From contig NZ_CP133148.1 of assembly GCF_036488675.1 (NCBI RefSeq), positions 1,054,001 to 1,118,000 of the forward strand: DNA of 64,000 nt, read 5' to 3'. The notes below the pieces were generated by a model. It did not search any database. It was not told the DNA's origin and saw nothing but the letters and a program-made list of their open reading frames with translations. Numbering within the stretch: position 1 is the stretch's first letter; the number at the start of each line of letters is the position of its first letter. Below, one piece after another: positions 9,924 to 20,630 of this stretch. A program made the translations under genes and the position numbers. The DNA is from Sinorhizobium chiapasense (GTDB lineage Bacteria; Pseudomonadota; Alphaproteobacteria; Rhizobiales; Rhizobiaceae).

Positions 9924-10340
9924 GTGATCACGATGTTCGAGACGAAGTTTGCAATCGTCCTGCGGGACGACCTCGCCATGTGGCAGAAACTGAACGTCAC
10001 AGCCTTCCTTGCCACCGGCATTGTCGGGCAGAAGCCGGAGATTATCGGAGAGGCGTATCGCGATGCCGCCGGCCATGTCTACAACGCGCTAAGCATCCAG
10101 CCCATCATCGTCCTCTCGGCAGGCGGTGTCACGCTCGGAGATATTCAGCGGCGGGCTTTGGCGAAGGGTGTTCGCACCTCCATCTACATCGACGAAATGT
10201 TCTCGACCGGCCACGACGCCGCCAACCGGGAAGTCTTTTCCAAGTCGGCACCCGACAATGCCCGGGTGGCGGGGATCGCGATCCATGCGGAGAAGAAGCT
10301 CGTGGACAAGATCACGAAGGGGGCAAAGCTGCACGGTTAG
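9924..10340 (+). CDS. DUF2000 family protein
   Basis: A 138-residue protein matching the DUF2000 family (PF09391), with KFAIVLRDDLAMWQKLNV near the start and a central LSAGGVTLGDIQRRAL segment. The function is unknown; the fold is thought to be peptidyl-tRNA-hydrolase-like, but no activity can be claimed. GTG 9924 has a GCGGAG site five bases upstream; ATG 9933 is the alternative. Its last 29 bases overlap the end of the convergent cyclase gene. Confidence 0.75.
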   Translation: MITMFETKFAIVLRDDLAMWQKLNVTAFLATGIVGQKPEIIGEAYRDAAGHVYNALSIQPIIVLSAGGVTLGDIQRRALAKGVRTSIYIDEMFSTGHDAANREVFSKSAPDNARVAGIAIHAEKKLVDKITKGAKLHG

Positions 10341-11373
10341 TCTCGGCGGAAGCCTTCGACCCGCCGTCAAGGAGGTTGGCAGTGCGAAGAGAAAACACAT
10401 CAAGCTTCTGGCCGCGCCCTTTGACCTCGTGCTCGCCAAGGTCTTCGCTTCGCAGGAAGGCGGGCAGGCGCATGCGCCGCAGCAGGTCGGCGGAAATCAG
10501 GATCTGCCGATCGAGCGTTCGACAAAGACCTTCGAGGCGCGCCGTGGTGTTCACCGTGTCGCCGAAGTAGGTGATCTTGTGCCTGTCGACGCCGATTTCG
10601 GCCGCAACGATGGTTCCGCCGTGCAGTGCGGCGCGAAGGCGAGGAACCTCGCCGTAATCCTTGCGCCAGCGGTGGGCATCCGTCTCGATCCGGTCGAGAA
10701 TATCGAAGGCGCAGCGGATGCAGGCGGCGTCGGCGATGGCGCGATCGAAGGGCCAGGTAATGACCGCCGCGTCGCCGACATAGTCATCGATGGAACCGCC
10801 GTAGCGAAGCACCGGATCGGCCATGGTTGCGAACAGCCTTCCGAGGTATTCCTGAGTGCGCAGATCGCCAAAGCGCTCGGCGAACGAGGTTGAGCCCGCG
10901 AGGTCGACGAAGAGGAACACACGCTCCTCATGCACCGGCTTGCGGTAGCGCCCGGTCAGCAGGCTGAGGAATACGTTGCGGCCGAGCAGTTCCCGCACCC
11001 TCAGGACAAAGATGATCGGGCCGGAGATCGCCAGTGCGATGAGGAGTACATTCAGCGATGGCATCATCTCGCCGGGATGGCCCACCAGACGCAGAAGCGA
11101 TCCTGCGATTGCAAATCCGGCATAGACGAGCGCGACATAGACGGCAATGGAAGACATCAGAAAGCCTGGCGTCGAAAGGCCGTGAATCTTCCTGTAGAGG
11201 CGCCGGAAGATGATCCGCCGTTCGAACGCGAGGATCGGCATACAGACGAACAGCGCATAGATCGCGCCGATCAGTCCGCCGTCGCCGTAGATCACCCAGG
11301 CATAGGCCACGCCGCTGCCCGCGACGACGAGCAGCAACAGGATGAACTCAAGCGTGGAAAATCTCCAGCGCAT
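10312..11373 (-). CDS. Membrane-anchored class III adenylate/guanylate cyclase
   Basis: A protein of about 353 residues. The first 150 residues hold several hydrophobic segments forming a membrane domain. The C-terminal half is a class III nucleotidyl cyclase domain. Metal-binding Asp residues lie in VFLFVDLAGSTS and DDYVGDAAV. A Lys in RHKITYFGD sits at the adenine-specifying position, and VNTTARLE supplies the transition-state Asn and Arg, so it should be active and probably makes cAMP. ATG 11373 is preferred; the frame stays open to a TTG at 11436. Rhizobia carry many such cyclases with mostly unknown signals. Confidence 0.88.
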   Translation of the reverse strand: MRWRFSTLEFILLLLVVAGSGVAYAWVIYGDGGLIGAIYALFVCMPILAFERRIIFRRLYRKIHGLSTPGFLMSSIAVYVALVYAGFAIAGSLLRLVGHPGEMMPSLNVLLIALAISGPIIFVLRVRELLGRNVFLSLLTGRYRKPVHEERVFLFVDLAGSTSFAERFGDLRTQEYLGRLFATMADPVLRYGGSIDDYVGDAAVITWPFDRAIADAACIRCAFDILDRIETDAHRWRKDYGEVPRLRAALHGGTIVAAEIGVDRHKITYFGDTVNTTARLEGLCRTLDRQILISADLLRRMRLPAFLRSEDLGEHEVKGRGQKLDVFSLRTANLLDGGSKASAETNRAALPPS

Positions 11374-11410
11374 GCGCGGAAGCCCCGGAACCGGAAAAAC
11401 ATACAGGACA

Positions 11411-11437
11411 ATTGCGGATCGGGCGGCGATCCGCAAT
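11411..11437. promoter_or_regulatory. Inverted repeat upstream of the cyclase gene
   Basis: A perfect 10-base inverted repeat ATTGCGGATC/GATCCGCAAT with a seven-base spacer lies 38 bases upstream of the chosen cyclase start. It could be an operator or a leader hairpin. It overlaps the alternative TTG start of the same gene. Confidence 0.4.
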
Positions 11438-11543
11438 GCATTGAGAGGGCTTATCCAACGCCGTTCGGCCCGGATCAGCTCTTTTGATGCGTCCTCGCTA
11501 TGGCTGGATTCAGGCGGAAAGTTGTTTTCTCACCTGCGACATT

Positions 11544-12695
11544 TCAACCGCCTATTTCCATCGCCTCGATCCGCTTGCCGACGAAGCGCAGTGCGACTTC
11601 GCCGTTGATGAGCTTGAGGGCCATCTCACCAAAAAGCTCCCGCCGCCAGCCCTTGAGCGCGTCCACATCGGCCTTCTCGCCTTCGGCGGCGATCCTGTCG
11701 AGGTCCTCGCTGTTGGCGATGATCTTGGCGGCGACGCCTTCCTTTTCGGCGATGAGCTTCAAGAGTACCTTCAGCATTTCGCCGGCTGCCGCAGTACCCT
11801 CTGGAGCATGGTTCTGGCGCGGCAGGCGCGGCAGTTCCGCCTTCGGAATGGCAAGTGCCTCGTTCACGGCCTCGACGACGGCCGTGCCCGCGCTTGAACG
11901 TTCCCACCCCTTGGGAATGGTTCTGAGCCGGCCCAGCGCCTCGGCGTCCTTGGGCTGCTGCTGGGCGATCTCGTAGATCGCATCGTCCTTGAGTATCCGC
12001 CCGCGCGGAACGTTGCGCGCGCGCGCTTCGCGTTCGCGCCAAGCCGCGACCTTCTGCAGGACCGCGAGCTCTATCGGTTTCTTGGTGCGCATCTTGAGCC
12101 GCTGCCAGGCGTTGTCCGGGTGGAGGTCATAGGTTTCCCGGCTTTCCAGGACAGCCATCTCTTCGGCCAGCCAGGACGAACGACCCTCGCGGGCGAGTTC
12201 CGCAGTCAGATACTGGTAGATCTCCCGCAGATGCGTGACGTCGGCGAGTGCGTAGTCGAGTTGCTTGTCCGTGAGGGGTCGGCGGCTCCAGTCGGTAAAG
12301 CGCGAGGACTTGTCGATCTGCTCGTTCTTGATGCGGTTGACCAACTGGTCGTAGGAAACGCTGTCGCCGAAGCCGCAAACCATTGCCGCGACCTGCGTGT
12401 CGAAGAGCGGATGCGGGATAAGGTTGCCGAGATGATGAATGATCTCGATGTCCTGGCGCGCGGCGTGGAAAACCTTGATCACGTCCGGGTTGCCCATCAG
12501 CGCAAAGAACGGCGCGAGGTCGATGCCCGGCGCCATCGGGTCCACGATGACGGCCAGATCGGGGCTCGCCATCTGGATCAGGCAGAGCTCCGGCCAGAAC
12601 GTCGTTTCGCGCAGGAATTCGGTGTCGATCGTAATATAGCTTGATTGGGCCAACCGTTTGCAGGCGGCCTCTAGATCTACTGTGGTTTGGATCAT
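11544..12695 (-). CDS. rnd: Ribonuclease D
   Basis: A 383-residue 3'-5' exoribonuclease involved in maturing tRNA and other stable RNA 3' ends. The DEDD exonuclease residues are visible in YITIDTEFLRE, FHAARQDIEII and the late YALADVTHL motif. The C-terminal part contains HRDC-type sequence (VAAWREREARARNVPR). The ATG at 12695 (MIQTTVDLEA) is chosen over a GTG at 12710; neither has a strong ribosome site. It is a single-gene unit as far as can be seen. Confidence 0.94.
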   Translation of the reverse strand: MIQTTVDLEAACKRLAQSSYITIDTEFLRETTFWPELCLIQMASPDLAVIVDPMAPGIDLAPFFALMGNPDVIKVFHAARQDIEIIHHLGNLIPHPLFDTQVAAMVCGFGDSVSYDQLVNRIKNEQIDKSSRFTDWSRRPLTDKQLDYALADVTHLREIYQYLTAELAREGRSSWLAEEMAVLESRETYDLHPDNAWQRLKMRTKKPIELAVLQKVAAWREREARARNVPRGRILKDDAIYEIAQQQPKDAEALGRLRTIPKGWERSSAGTAVVEAVNEALAIPKAELPRLPRQNHAPEGTAAAGEMLKVLLKLIAEKEGVAAKIIANSEDLDRIAAEGEKADVDALKGWRRELFGEMALKLINGEVALRFVGKRIEAMEIGG

Positions 12696-12774
12696 CGGGT
12701 TTTTAATCACTGTGGCAAGAATGCGGCTTGCCCTTCCGTGTATCGTTTCGCGGCCGCCGTCACAATCGAAATTG

Positions 12775-14175
12775 TCAGACCACCTTGAAATAACCGGTCA
12801 TGCCGGTCTTTTGATGTTCGATGATGTGGCAGTGGATTACCCAGTCGCCAGGGTTGTCCGCAACCAGTGCGACTTCCGCCTGTTCGTCCGGCAGGAGAAG
12901 GATGGTGTCCGTCGGCGGCGGCAGGAAGCTCCGCTTGTTGGAATTCAGGATGCGGAAGCTCAGGCCGTGCAGGTGGATCGGGTGCGCGTGCGGCGTGCGA
13001 TTGGAGATCTGTAGCACATAGCTCTTGCCGAGCTTCAATTCCTCAATCGGCGTGATCGGATCCGGCGTATCGCCAGGCCACGGAACCTTGTTGATCGCCC
13101 AGAAGGTGTAGCCGAGCGAGCCGCAGATCGAGGGCGCTGCCTTGTGCTCGGCCGTTGCAGTCAGTTCGAGCGGAATCCGTTTGGCGGTGGAGAGGTCGGC
13201 TTCCGCGATCGGATTGGCGGGCAAGGGAGCGATGCCGCGCAGGTCGCGCTTGAGCGAGGCTCCCACCGCCCGGATCGTCGCGATGGTCCAAGGCTGCGAG
13301 CCACGGTAATTGCCGAGCCTTGCTGTCTGCCCCTCCGCCTCCGGCATCCGCACGACGATATCCATGCGCTGCCCGGGGCCGACGTCGAGGCGATCGAGCG
13401 GGAAGGGGACTTCGACCGGATTGCCGTCGAGCGCGATCACCTTTGCGGCCGCACCCTCGAGCGCTATCGTGTAGATGCGCGTTACGTCGATGGCGGCAAT
13501 CCTCACGCGGACCAGGCTGCCGGCGGGCGCCTCGAACACCGGCTCGCGCTGCCAATTCGTCGTCCTGACCGTGCCATAGGTGCCGCCCCGGGCGGCATCG
13601 CGGGGCTTGAACGGGTCGATGAACTTGCCGCCCGCACCGAGCCGCCAGTCCCGGAGGTTAAGGATGATTTCGGCGTCGAAGACCGGGTCATCGGGGTTCT
13701 CGACGACGATCACACCCGCGAGCCCTCGGCCGATCTGCGTGAGCGTGTTGCAATGCGGGTGGTACCAGAAGGTACCGGCATCGGGTGGCGCGAAGACATA
13801 GTCGAAACTGTCGCCGGGATAGACGTAAGGCTGGGTCATTTCCGGCACGCCATCCATCGCATTGGCAATCCGCAAGCCGTGCCAATGGACCGTGGTCGGT
13901 TCGTCCAGCCGGTTCACCAGTCTTGCCGCATAGGTCTCGCCTTTGCGCATTCTCAAGACCGGGGGCACGTTCGCGTGTGGGGCGTCGCCGAGGCCGTAGG
14001 TCATGATTTTGGGCGTCACGCCATCGGCCGCGATCCTTGCTTCCGCGAATTGCGCCGTCAGGACTTGCGGATCGGGAGAGGCGCCGGCTCGAGCGGCAAC
14101 GCCGGCGCCCAGCGCGAAAGCGCCTCCAAGCGCGGCCGAGCCCTGGAGAAACGTTCGGCGGTTGAGCATCGGCAT
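12775..14175 (-). CDS. Tat-exported multicopper oxidase
   Basis: A 466-residue three-cupredoxin-domain oxidase. The N terminus NRRTFLQGSAALGG is a twin-arginine signal. All four copper motifs are present: HWHGLR, FWYHPHCN, HPIHLHGLSF and HCHIIEHQKTGM, so the type 1 and trinuclear centres should be complete. There is no methionine-rich insert of the CueO kind, so a specific role in copper tolerance is not evident; laccase-like oxidation in the periplasm is a fair general call. It is not next to copper transport genes. Confidence 0.9.
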   Translation of the reverse strand: MPMLNRRTFLQGSAALGGAFALGAGVAARAGASPDPQVLTAQFAEARIAADGVTPKIMTYGLGDAPHANVPPVLRMRKGETYAARLVNRLDEPTTVHWHGLRIANAMDGVPEMTQPYVYPGDSFDYVFAPPDAGTFWYHPHCNTLTQIGRGLAGVIVVENPDDPVFDAEIILNLRDWRLGAGGKFIDPFKPRDAARGGTYGTVRTTNWQREPVFEAPAGSLVRVRIAAIDVTRIYTIALEGAAAKVIALDGNPVEVPFPLDRLDVGPGQRMDIVVRMPEAEGQTARLGNYRGSQPWTIATIRAVGASLKRDLRGIAPLPANPIAEADLSTAKRIPLELTATAEHKAAPSICGSLGYTFWAINKVPWPGDTPDPITPIEELKLGKSYVLQISNRTPHAHPIHLHGLSFRILNSNKRSFLPPPTDTILLLPDEQAEVALVADNPGDWVIHCHIIEHQKTGMTGYFKVV

Positions 14176-14273
14176 CGTGATGTCCCATGGTGCACATAAG
14201 CGATCGGGCTGTTTCTAAACCTGATTTTCATAATCAGCAATTCGCCCCGCCGGTCATCTTGCCGCCGCCGCCG

Positions 14274-15512
14274 CTACCGCGTGTCTTCTCGCTGCTGGCC
14301 GCCAGCGAGCTTGTTGAAGAAGGATGAGGTCCGCAGGAGATTGCGAAACGGCATGGCGCGCTCTTCCGTCGGGACCGGCCCACGCGCTGTCATGCGCTGG
14401 AGCGTATAGAGCATGAAGAGGGCGAGGATCGCCGCAGTATAGATGAAGAGGGCCTGTGGTCCGAAGAGATCGAGCATGAAGGAGGCGAAGAGTGGGCCGA
14501 TGATCGCGCCGAGCGACCAGAAGAACAGCATGCCGGCGGAGACCAGCGCGTGCTGCCCCTCGGCCGCATGATCGTTGGCATGTGCGGAACAGAGCGAGTA
14601 GAGCGGCATCGCGAAGGCGCCGAAGGCGAAGATGCCGGCAAAATTCAGCCACTCGTCGCTGCCCGCGCAGAAGGCGAGGAACAGCCCGGCCAGAAGCGAA
14701 CCGAGCGTCGCGATCAGGATGATCAGCCGCCGGTCGATCTGGTCGGAATAGTGCCCGAGCGGGTATTGCAGCACCACGCCGCCGATGATGCCCGCACTCA
14801 TGAAGGTCGCGATTGCGGTCACAGAGAGGCCGATACCCTGCGCATAGATCGGCCCCAGCGACCGGAATGCCGCGTTGGTGAGGCCGACGACGATGCAGCC
14901 GACCGTCGCGAGCGGCGAGATGTTCCATAGCGCCTTGACGTCGAACCGGATCGCCTCCGGGGCGACAGGACTTGACCGATCGGCAAAGGAAATCGGTACC
15001 AGCGAGAGCGTCAGCGCCATCGAGATGATTGCGAAAAGCTCGAACCCACCGATGCCGACACCCGGGATCACATATTGCGCGGCGGTAACGGAGCCGAGGT
15101 CCACGAGGCGGTAAATTGAAAGCGTGCGCGCCCGGTTGGCGTTGGTGACACTGGCGTTCAGCCAGCTCTCGACGGTTGCAAAGAGGCTGGCAAAACAGAT
15201 GCCGGCAAGAAGCCGCATCAGGAACCAGAACCACGGGTCGATGAGCAGCACCATCGAGATGGCCGCTGCCGATGCAATCGCGGCCATCGCCGAGAAGGTG
15301 CGGATATGGCCGATTGCCCGGAGAATGCGAGTGACATAGACGCAGCCGATCGCAAAGCCGATGTTGTAGCCGGCACCGACGAGCCCGATCAGCGAGGTCG
15401 AGAATCCCTCCTCGAGCGCTCGCAGCGAAATGAACGTTCCCTGTAGACCGTTGCCGCCGATGAGAATGCCTGCGGTGACAAGAAGCGGGATGAGCGGGCG
15501 GATCTGGGACAT
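14274..15512 (-). CDS. MFS transporter (YcaD-like)
   Basis: About 412 residues with twelve predicted membrane segments and a long loop near the middle. After the first helix pair comes GAGYNIGFAIGC, and LQYPLGHYSDQIDRR is the major facilitator loop motif before the second half. It most resembles the YcaD/CynX-like single-substrate transporters; the substrate is unknown. Two starts are possible (15527 and 15512), both with weak ribosome sites. It is not in an operon with its neighbours. Confidence 0.86.
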   Translation of the reverse strand: MSQIRPLIPLLVTAGILIGGNGLQGTFISLRALEEGFSTSLIGLVGAGYNIGFAIGCVYVTRILRAIGHIRTFSAMAAIASAAAISMVLLIDPWFWFLMRLLAGICFASLFATVESWLNASVTNANRARTLSIYRLVDLGSVTAAQYVIPGVGIGGFELFAIISMALTLSLVPISFADRSSPVAPEAIRFDVKALWNISPLATVGCIVVGLTNAAFRSLGPIYAQGIGLSVTAIATFMSAGIIGGVVLQYPLGHYSDQIDRRLIILIATLGSLLAGLFLAFCAGSDEWLNFAGIFAFGAFAMPLYSLCSAHANDHAAEGQHALVSAGMLFFWSLGAIIGPLFASFMLDLFGPQALFIYTAAILALFMLYTLQRMTARGPVPTEERAMPFRNLLRTSSFFNKLAGGQQREDTR

Positions 15513-15707
15513 GGGGGCAGGAAGCATCCGGATAATGGCCGCGACTCAAGGGGAATACCGGCCTGCTTCCTGTTTAGCGGCGGCCCACCGTCGGGGACAG
15601 TCGTGATTTGTGGCCTTTTGCCTTCTTTTTGCGCCACCTGCCTGCAATGACCGTGGCGACAGCAGCGCGCCGGCTCGCTACTCTGATTGCCGGAACAAGC
15701 CGCGGCC

Positions 15708-15736
15708 TTGACAAAACCGGCGCATCATGCGCTTTT
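15708..15736 (+). promoter_or_regulatory. Candidate housekeeping promoter for aspS
   Basis: CTTGACA provides a good rhizobial -35 box (TTGACA at 15708), followed after 17 bases by a weak -10 (GCTTTT). It lies about 70 bases before the aspS ATG. The small palindrome GCGCATCATGCGC falls within the spacer. Inferred from sequence only. Confidence 0.35.
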
Positions 15737-15806
15737 CCGCCCGATTTTGATCTGCCGCGCGCCCCCATGCGGCCTGCGCGGTTTTCAGCAATTCCAGGAT
15801 TAGACG

Positions 15807-17594
15807 ATGCACCGTTACCGCAGCCACACCTGTGCCGCCCTCCGCAAGTCGGATGTCGGCTCCACCGTTCGCCTTTCCGGCTGGGTTCACCGCGTCCGCG
15901 ACCATGGCGGCGTGCTCTTCATCGACCTGCGTGATCATTATGGCATGACCCAGGTCGTTGCCGACCCGGATTCTCCGGCCTTCAAGACGGCAGAAACAGT
16001 GCGCGGCGAATGGGTCATCCGCATCGACGGAACGGTTAAGGCGCGCACCGACGAAACCGTCAACAAGAACATGCCGACCGGCGAGATCGAACTCTATGCC
16101 CGCGAGATCGAGGTTCTGTCGGCGGCCAAGGAATTGCCGCTGCCGGTCTTCGGCGAGCCGGATTATCCGGAAGACGTCCGCCTCAAATACCGCTTCCTGG
16201 ATCTCCGCCGCGAGACGCTGCACCGTAACATCGTCAAGCGCACCGAGATCATTTCGGCCATGCGTCGGGGCATGAGCGAAATCGGCTTCACGGAATATAC
16301 GACGCCGATCCTGACAGCCTCCTCGCCGGAAGGCGCGCGCGACTTCCTCGTGCCGAGCCGCATTCATCCCGGCGCCTTCTACGCGCTGCCGCAGGCGCCG
16401 CAGCAGTACAAGCAGCTTCTGATGGTCGCGGGCTTCGACCGCTATTTCCAGATCGCGCCCTGTTTCCGCGACGAGGATCCGCGCGCCGACCGATTGCCGG
16501 GCGAATTCTACCAGCTCGACCTCGAAATGAGCTTCGTCGAGCAGGAAGACGTATGGGACACGATGGAGCCGATGATCCGCTCGGTCTTGACGGATTTCGC
16601 CGGCGGCAAGCCGGTGACCGAAAAGTTCCCGCGCATTCCCTATGACACAGCGATCCGCAAATATGGCTCCGACAAGCCGGACCTCAGGAACCCGATCGAG
16701 ATGCAAAGCGTGACCGAGCACTTCGCTGGTTCGGGCTTCAAGGTCTTCGCCAACATGATCGCGTCCAACCCGCGGGTCGAGGTCTGGGCGATTCCGGCCA
16801 AGACCGGTGGCTCCAGAGCGTTCTGCGACCGCATGAACGCCTGGGCACAGAGCCAGGGCCAGCCCGGTCTCGGATACATCTTCTGGCGCAAGGAGGGCGA
16901 GAAGCTCGAAGGCGCCGGTCCGCTTGCCAAGAACATCGGCGAGGAACGCACCGAAGCGATTCGCACGCAGCTCGGTCTCGAGGACGGTGACGCCTGCTTC
17001 TTCGTCGCCGGTGAACCGGCGAAGTTCTACAAGTTTGCCGGCGAAGCCCGCACCAAGGCGGGCGAGGAACTGAACCTCGTCGATCGTGACCGCTTCGAAC
17101 TGTGCTGGATTGTCGACTTCCCGTTCTACGAATGGCTGGACGAAGAAAAGAGGATCGATTTCGCTCACAACCCCTTCTCGATGCCGCAGGGTGGGCTCGA
17201 GGCGTTGAACGGCGACGACCCGCTCTCCATCAAGGCCTACCAATATGACATGGTCTGCAACGGCTTCGAGATTGCGTCCGGCTCCATCCGTAACCAGCTG
17301 CCGGAACTCATGGTCAAGGCTTTTGAGTTGACGGGTAAATCCCGGCAGGAAGTCGAGGAGCAGTTCGGCGGGCTCTACCGCGCCTTCCAGTACGGCGCGC
17401 CGCCGCATGGCGGCATGGCCTTCGGCATCGACCGTATCGTCATGCTCCTGGTAGGTGCCAAGAACCTGCGCGAGATTTCGCTCTTCCCGATGAACCAGCA
17501 GGCCCAGGATCTCCTGATGGGCGCGCCGTCGCCGGCGACGCCGACGCAGTTGCGCGAGCTGGCAATCCGTCCGATTCCTCAGAAGAAGGACTGA
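15807..17594 (+). CDS. aspS: Aspartyl-tRNA synthetase
   Basis: A 595-residue class II synthetase that charges tRNA-Asp. It has an N-terminal OB anticodon-binding domain ([23 protein letters not shown] region), motif 2 around [16 protein letters not shown], a bacterial GAD insertion domain in the middle, and motif 3 [14 protein letters not shown] near the end. Length is typical of bacterial AspRS. Whether it also charges tRNA-Asn cannot be told without the rest of the genome. A strong terminator follows 23 bases after the stop. Confidence 0.98.
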   Translation: MHRYRSHTCAALRKSDVGSTVRLSGWVHRVRDHGGVLFIDLRDHYGMTQVVADPDSPAFKTAETVRGEWVIRIDGTVKARTDETVNKNMPTGEIELYAREIEVLSAAKELPLPVFGEPDYPEDVRLKYRFLDLRRETLHRNIVKRTEIISAMRRGMSEIGFTEYTTPILTASSPEGARDFLVPSRIHPGAFYALPQAPQQYKQLLMVAGFDRYFQIAPCFRDEDPRADRLPGEFYQLDLEMSFVEQEDVWDTMEPMIRSVLTDFAGGKPVTEKFPRIPYDTAIRKYGSDKPDLRNPIEMQSVTEHFAGSGFKVFANMIASNPRVEVWAIPAKTGGSRAFCDRMNAWAQSQGQPGLGYIFWRKEGEKLEGAGPLAKNIGEERTEAIRTQLGLEDGDACFFVAGEPAKFYKFAGEARTKAGEELNLVDRDRFELCWIVDFPFYEWLDEEKRIDFAHNPFSMPQGGLEALNGDDPLSIKAYQYDMVCNGFEIASGSIRNQLPELMVKAFELTGKSRQEVEEQFGGLYRAFQYGAPPHGGMAFGIDRIVMLLVGAKNLREISLFPMNQQAQDLLMGAPSPATPTQLRELAIRPIPQKKD

Positions 17595-17617
17595 GGTCCT
17601 TCAGCGTGCAAGCACGG

Positions 17618-17646
17618 CCCGGCGGTTTCTACCGCCGGGTTTTTTT
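17618..17646 (+). terminator. Rho-independent terminator after aspS
   Basis: A perfect 9-base stem CCCGGCGGT/ACCGCCGGG with a TTCT loop is followed directly by seven T residues. It lies 23 bases after the aspS stop. Confidence 0.93.
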
Positions 17647-17874
17647 GTGGTCGAGCGGGCTCGCCGTCGGCCACACTGCCACACTGCCACGCAGCCAAAT
17701 TCGGCTGCTGGGCCTGCAGCAATCTGGTTCAGACGAGATAAGCTCGGTCCCTCGCACCCTCCCACCGCGACGCCGCCCCAAACGTTGCGGTGCCGTTGCT
17801 CGCCTTGACAGGATTTCTCTCAAGGCGTCTCCTTTCTCCGCTGCGCTATGGCAGCGTTTTGGGTGGAGTGAGCG

Positions 17875-18255
17875 ATGGCGAAGAACGTCAAGGACCTACT
17901 GGCGGAAGCAAATAGTGTTGTCCCGAAATTGTCGCCCACCGAGGCGGCCGAGAAGATGCGTTCCGGCGATGTGCTTATCGTTGATGTCCGCGATCCGACC
18001 GAGGTTCAGCAAACCGGAAAGATCAAGGGTGCGCTGAACGTCTCGCGGGGGATGCTGGAATTTCGCGCAGACCCGGAAAGCCAATACCACAATCCGGCCT
18101 TCCAAAAGGACAAGACGGTCCTGCTGCATTGTGCGTCCGGCGGCCGTTCGGCCCTTGCCGGAAAGACGCTGCTGGACATGGGCTACACGTCAGTATTCAA
18201 CATCGGCGGCTTCAAGGAGCTGGTCGAGGCGGGCATCGATACTGAACCAGCTTGA
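17875..18255 (+). CDS. Rhodanese-like domain protein
   Basis: A 126-residue single-domain rhodanese. The conserved VLIVDVRDPTEV segment and the active-site loop HCASGGRSA, with Cys about residue 86, are both present, so it is probably a sulfurtransferase. There is no signal peptide, suggesting a cytoplasmic location. The physiological acceptor is unknown. It is a single gene, isolated by the aspS terminator upstream and a symmetrical hairpin downstream. Confidence 0.9.
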   Translation: MAKNVKDLLAEANSVVPKLSPTEAAEKMRSGDVLIVDVRDPTEVQQTGKIKGALNVSRGMLEFRADPESQYHNPAFQKDKTVLLHCASGGRSALAGKTLLDMGYTSVFNIGGFKELVEAGIDTEPA

Positions 18256-18325
18256 GGCGCGTGGATCGATTAGGTAGCCGAGGCTCCTCGGGAGCTCTGG
18301 ACCTGCTCAGCGCATAACATGAAGG

Positions 18326-18351
18326 CGCCGGGGCGCAGCTGCGCCCCGGCG
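18326..18351. terminator. Bidirectional terminator between rhodanese and groEL
   Basis: A perfect 26-base palindrome, CGCCGGGGCGCAG joined to its complement, lies between two convergent stops. A short T-rich stretch (GTTTCT) follows on the plus strand. It may serve both genes. Confidence 0.7.
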
Positions 18352-18374
18352 TTTCTGGGTGTCGAGGTTGCTTT

Positions 18375-20070
<1,696 letters not shown>

Positions 20071-20154
20071 GTTGTCATCACGTCTTCCACGTTCTTGCGT
20101 CCACCGGCTCCAAGGCGCACGCCGCCGTCCGCTCCCTGAAAAGCCGGACTGCTA

Positions 20155-20379
20155 CTACAATTCCTCGTCGTCTTCCTCCGGAGTCAGGATGTCGATCAAC
20201 GCCGCAACGCGGCCGGCCGGAAGATGGCGGCCTTCGCCGATCAGGGCCTCGTCATTGTTGACCCAAGCAATCGCCTCGGCGAGTTCGCTCGCTGTCGCGC
20301 CCGTCGCAAGTAGCTCGGCCATCAGTGTTTCGTCGACTGGGCCGAGGATGGCGGTGATATCCGAATGCTTCAGTCCCAT
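20155..20379 (-). CDS. Small acidic hypothetical protein upstream of groEL
   Basis: A 74-residue protein starting MGLKHSDITAILGPVD and ending in an acidic EEDDEEL tail. ATG 20379 is preceded by AAGGAGG, a near-perfect ribosome site, so it is very likely translated. It is soluble and apparently helical, with no signal peptide or known motif that I recognise. It is on the same strand as the orphan groEL, 154 bases upstream, and could be co-transcribed with it. A role related to the chaperonin is only a guess from position. Confidence 0.7.
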   Translation of the reverse strand: MGLKHSDITAILGPVDETLMAELLATGATASELAEAIAWVNNDEALIGEGRHLPAGRVAALIDILTPEEDDEEL

Positions 20380-20501
20380 GGCGTCCTCCTTCCGTTTCAT
20401 CGGTCGGGAATGCGCAATTGTCGGCAACCATACGTAAAAATAGATAGGCGACCGCCTCAGAGCATCAAGCAGTGGATGATATCATTAATCAATCGGGATA
20501 G

Positions 20502-20529
20502 AAAAAGCCCGGCGGCGCATCGCCGGGCT
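20502..20529 (-). terminator. Rho-independent terminator on the minus strand
   Basis: AGCCCGGCG/CGCCGGGCT forms a nine-base stem with a six-base loop. On the minus strand it is followed by five T residues. It lies about 100 bases past the stop of the exported hypothetical gene, with a partial RIME unit in between. Confidence 0.85.
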
Positions 20530-20562
20530 CGATCGGGATCGAACTTGAGCTTTCGCGGGCGT

Positions 20563-20622
20563 CTACAGCGCCGCGCGTCTTATCAGACGCGCAAAGGACG
20601 CTGTACCACTTTGAATTGCTGC
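20563..20622 (+). repeat. RIME1-like repeat, first palindrome only
   Basis: CTACAGCGCCGCGCGTCTTATCAG and the matching arm to GGACGCTGTA, followed by the linker CACTTTGAATTGCTGC. The second palindrome is missing, replaced by the end of the neighbouring gene. Confidence 0.8.
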
Positions 20623-20630
20623 GGGAGGCG

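Noticed and set aside
15678..17408. Open frame of 576 codons opposite aspS
   Set aside because: Antisense shadow of a conserved synthetase gene; no recognisable domain.
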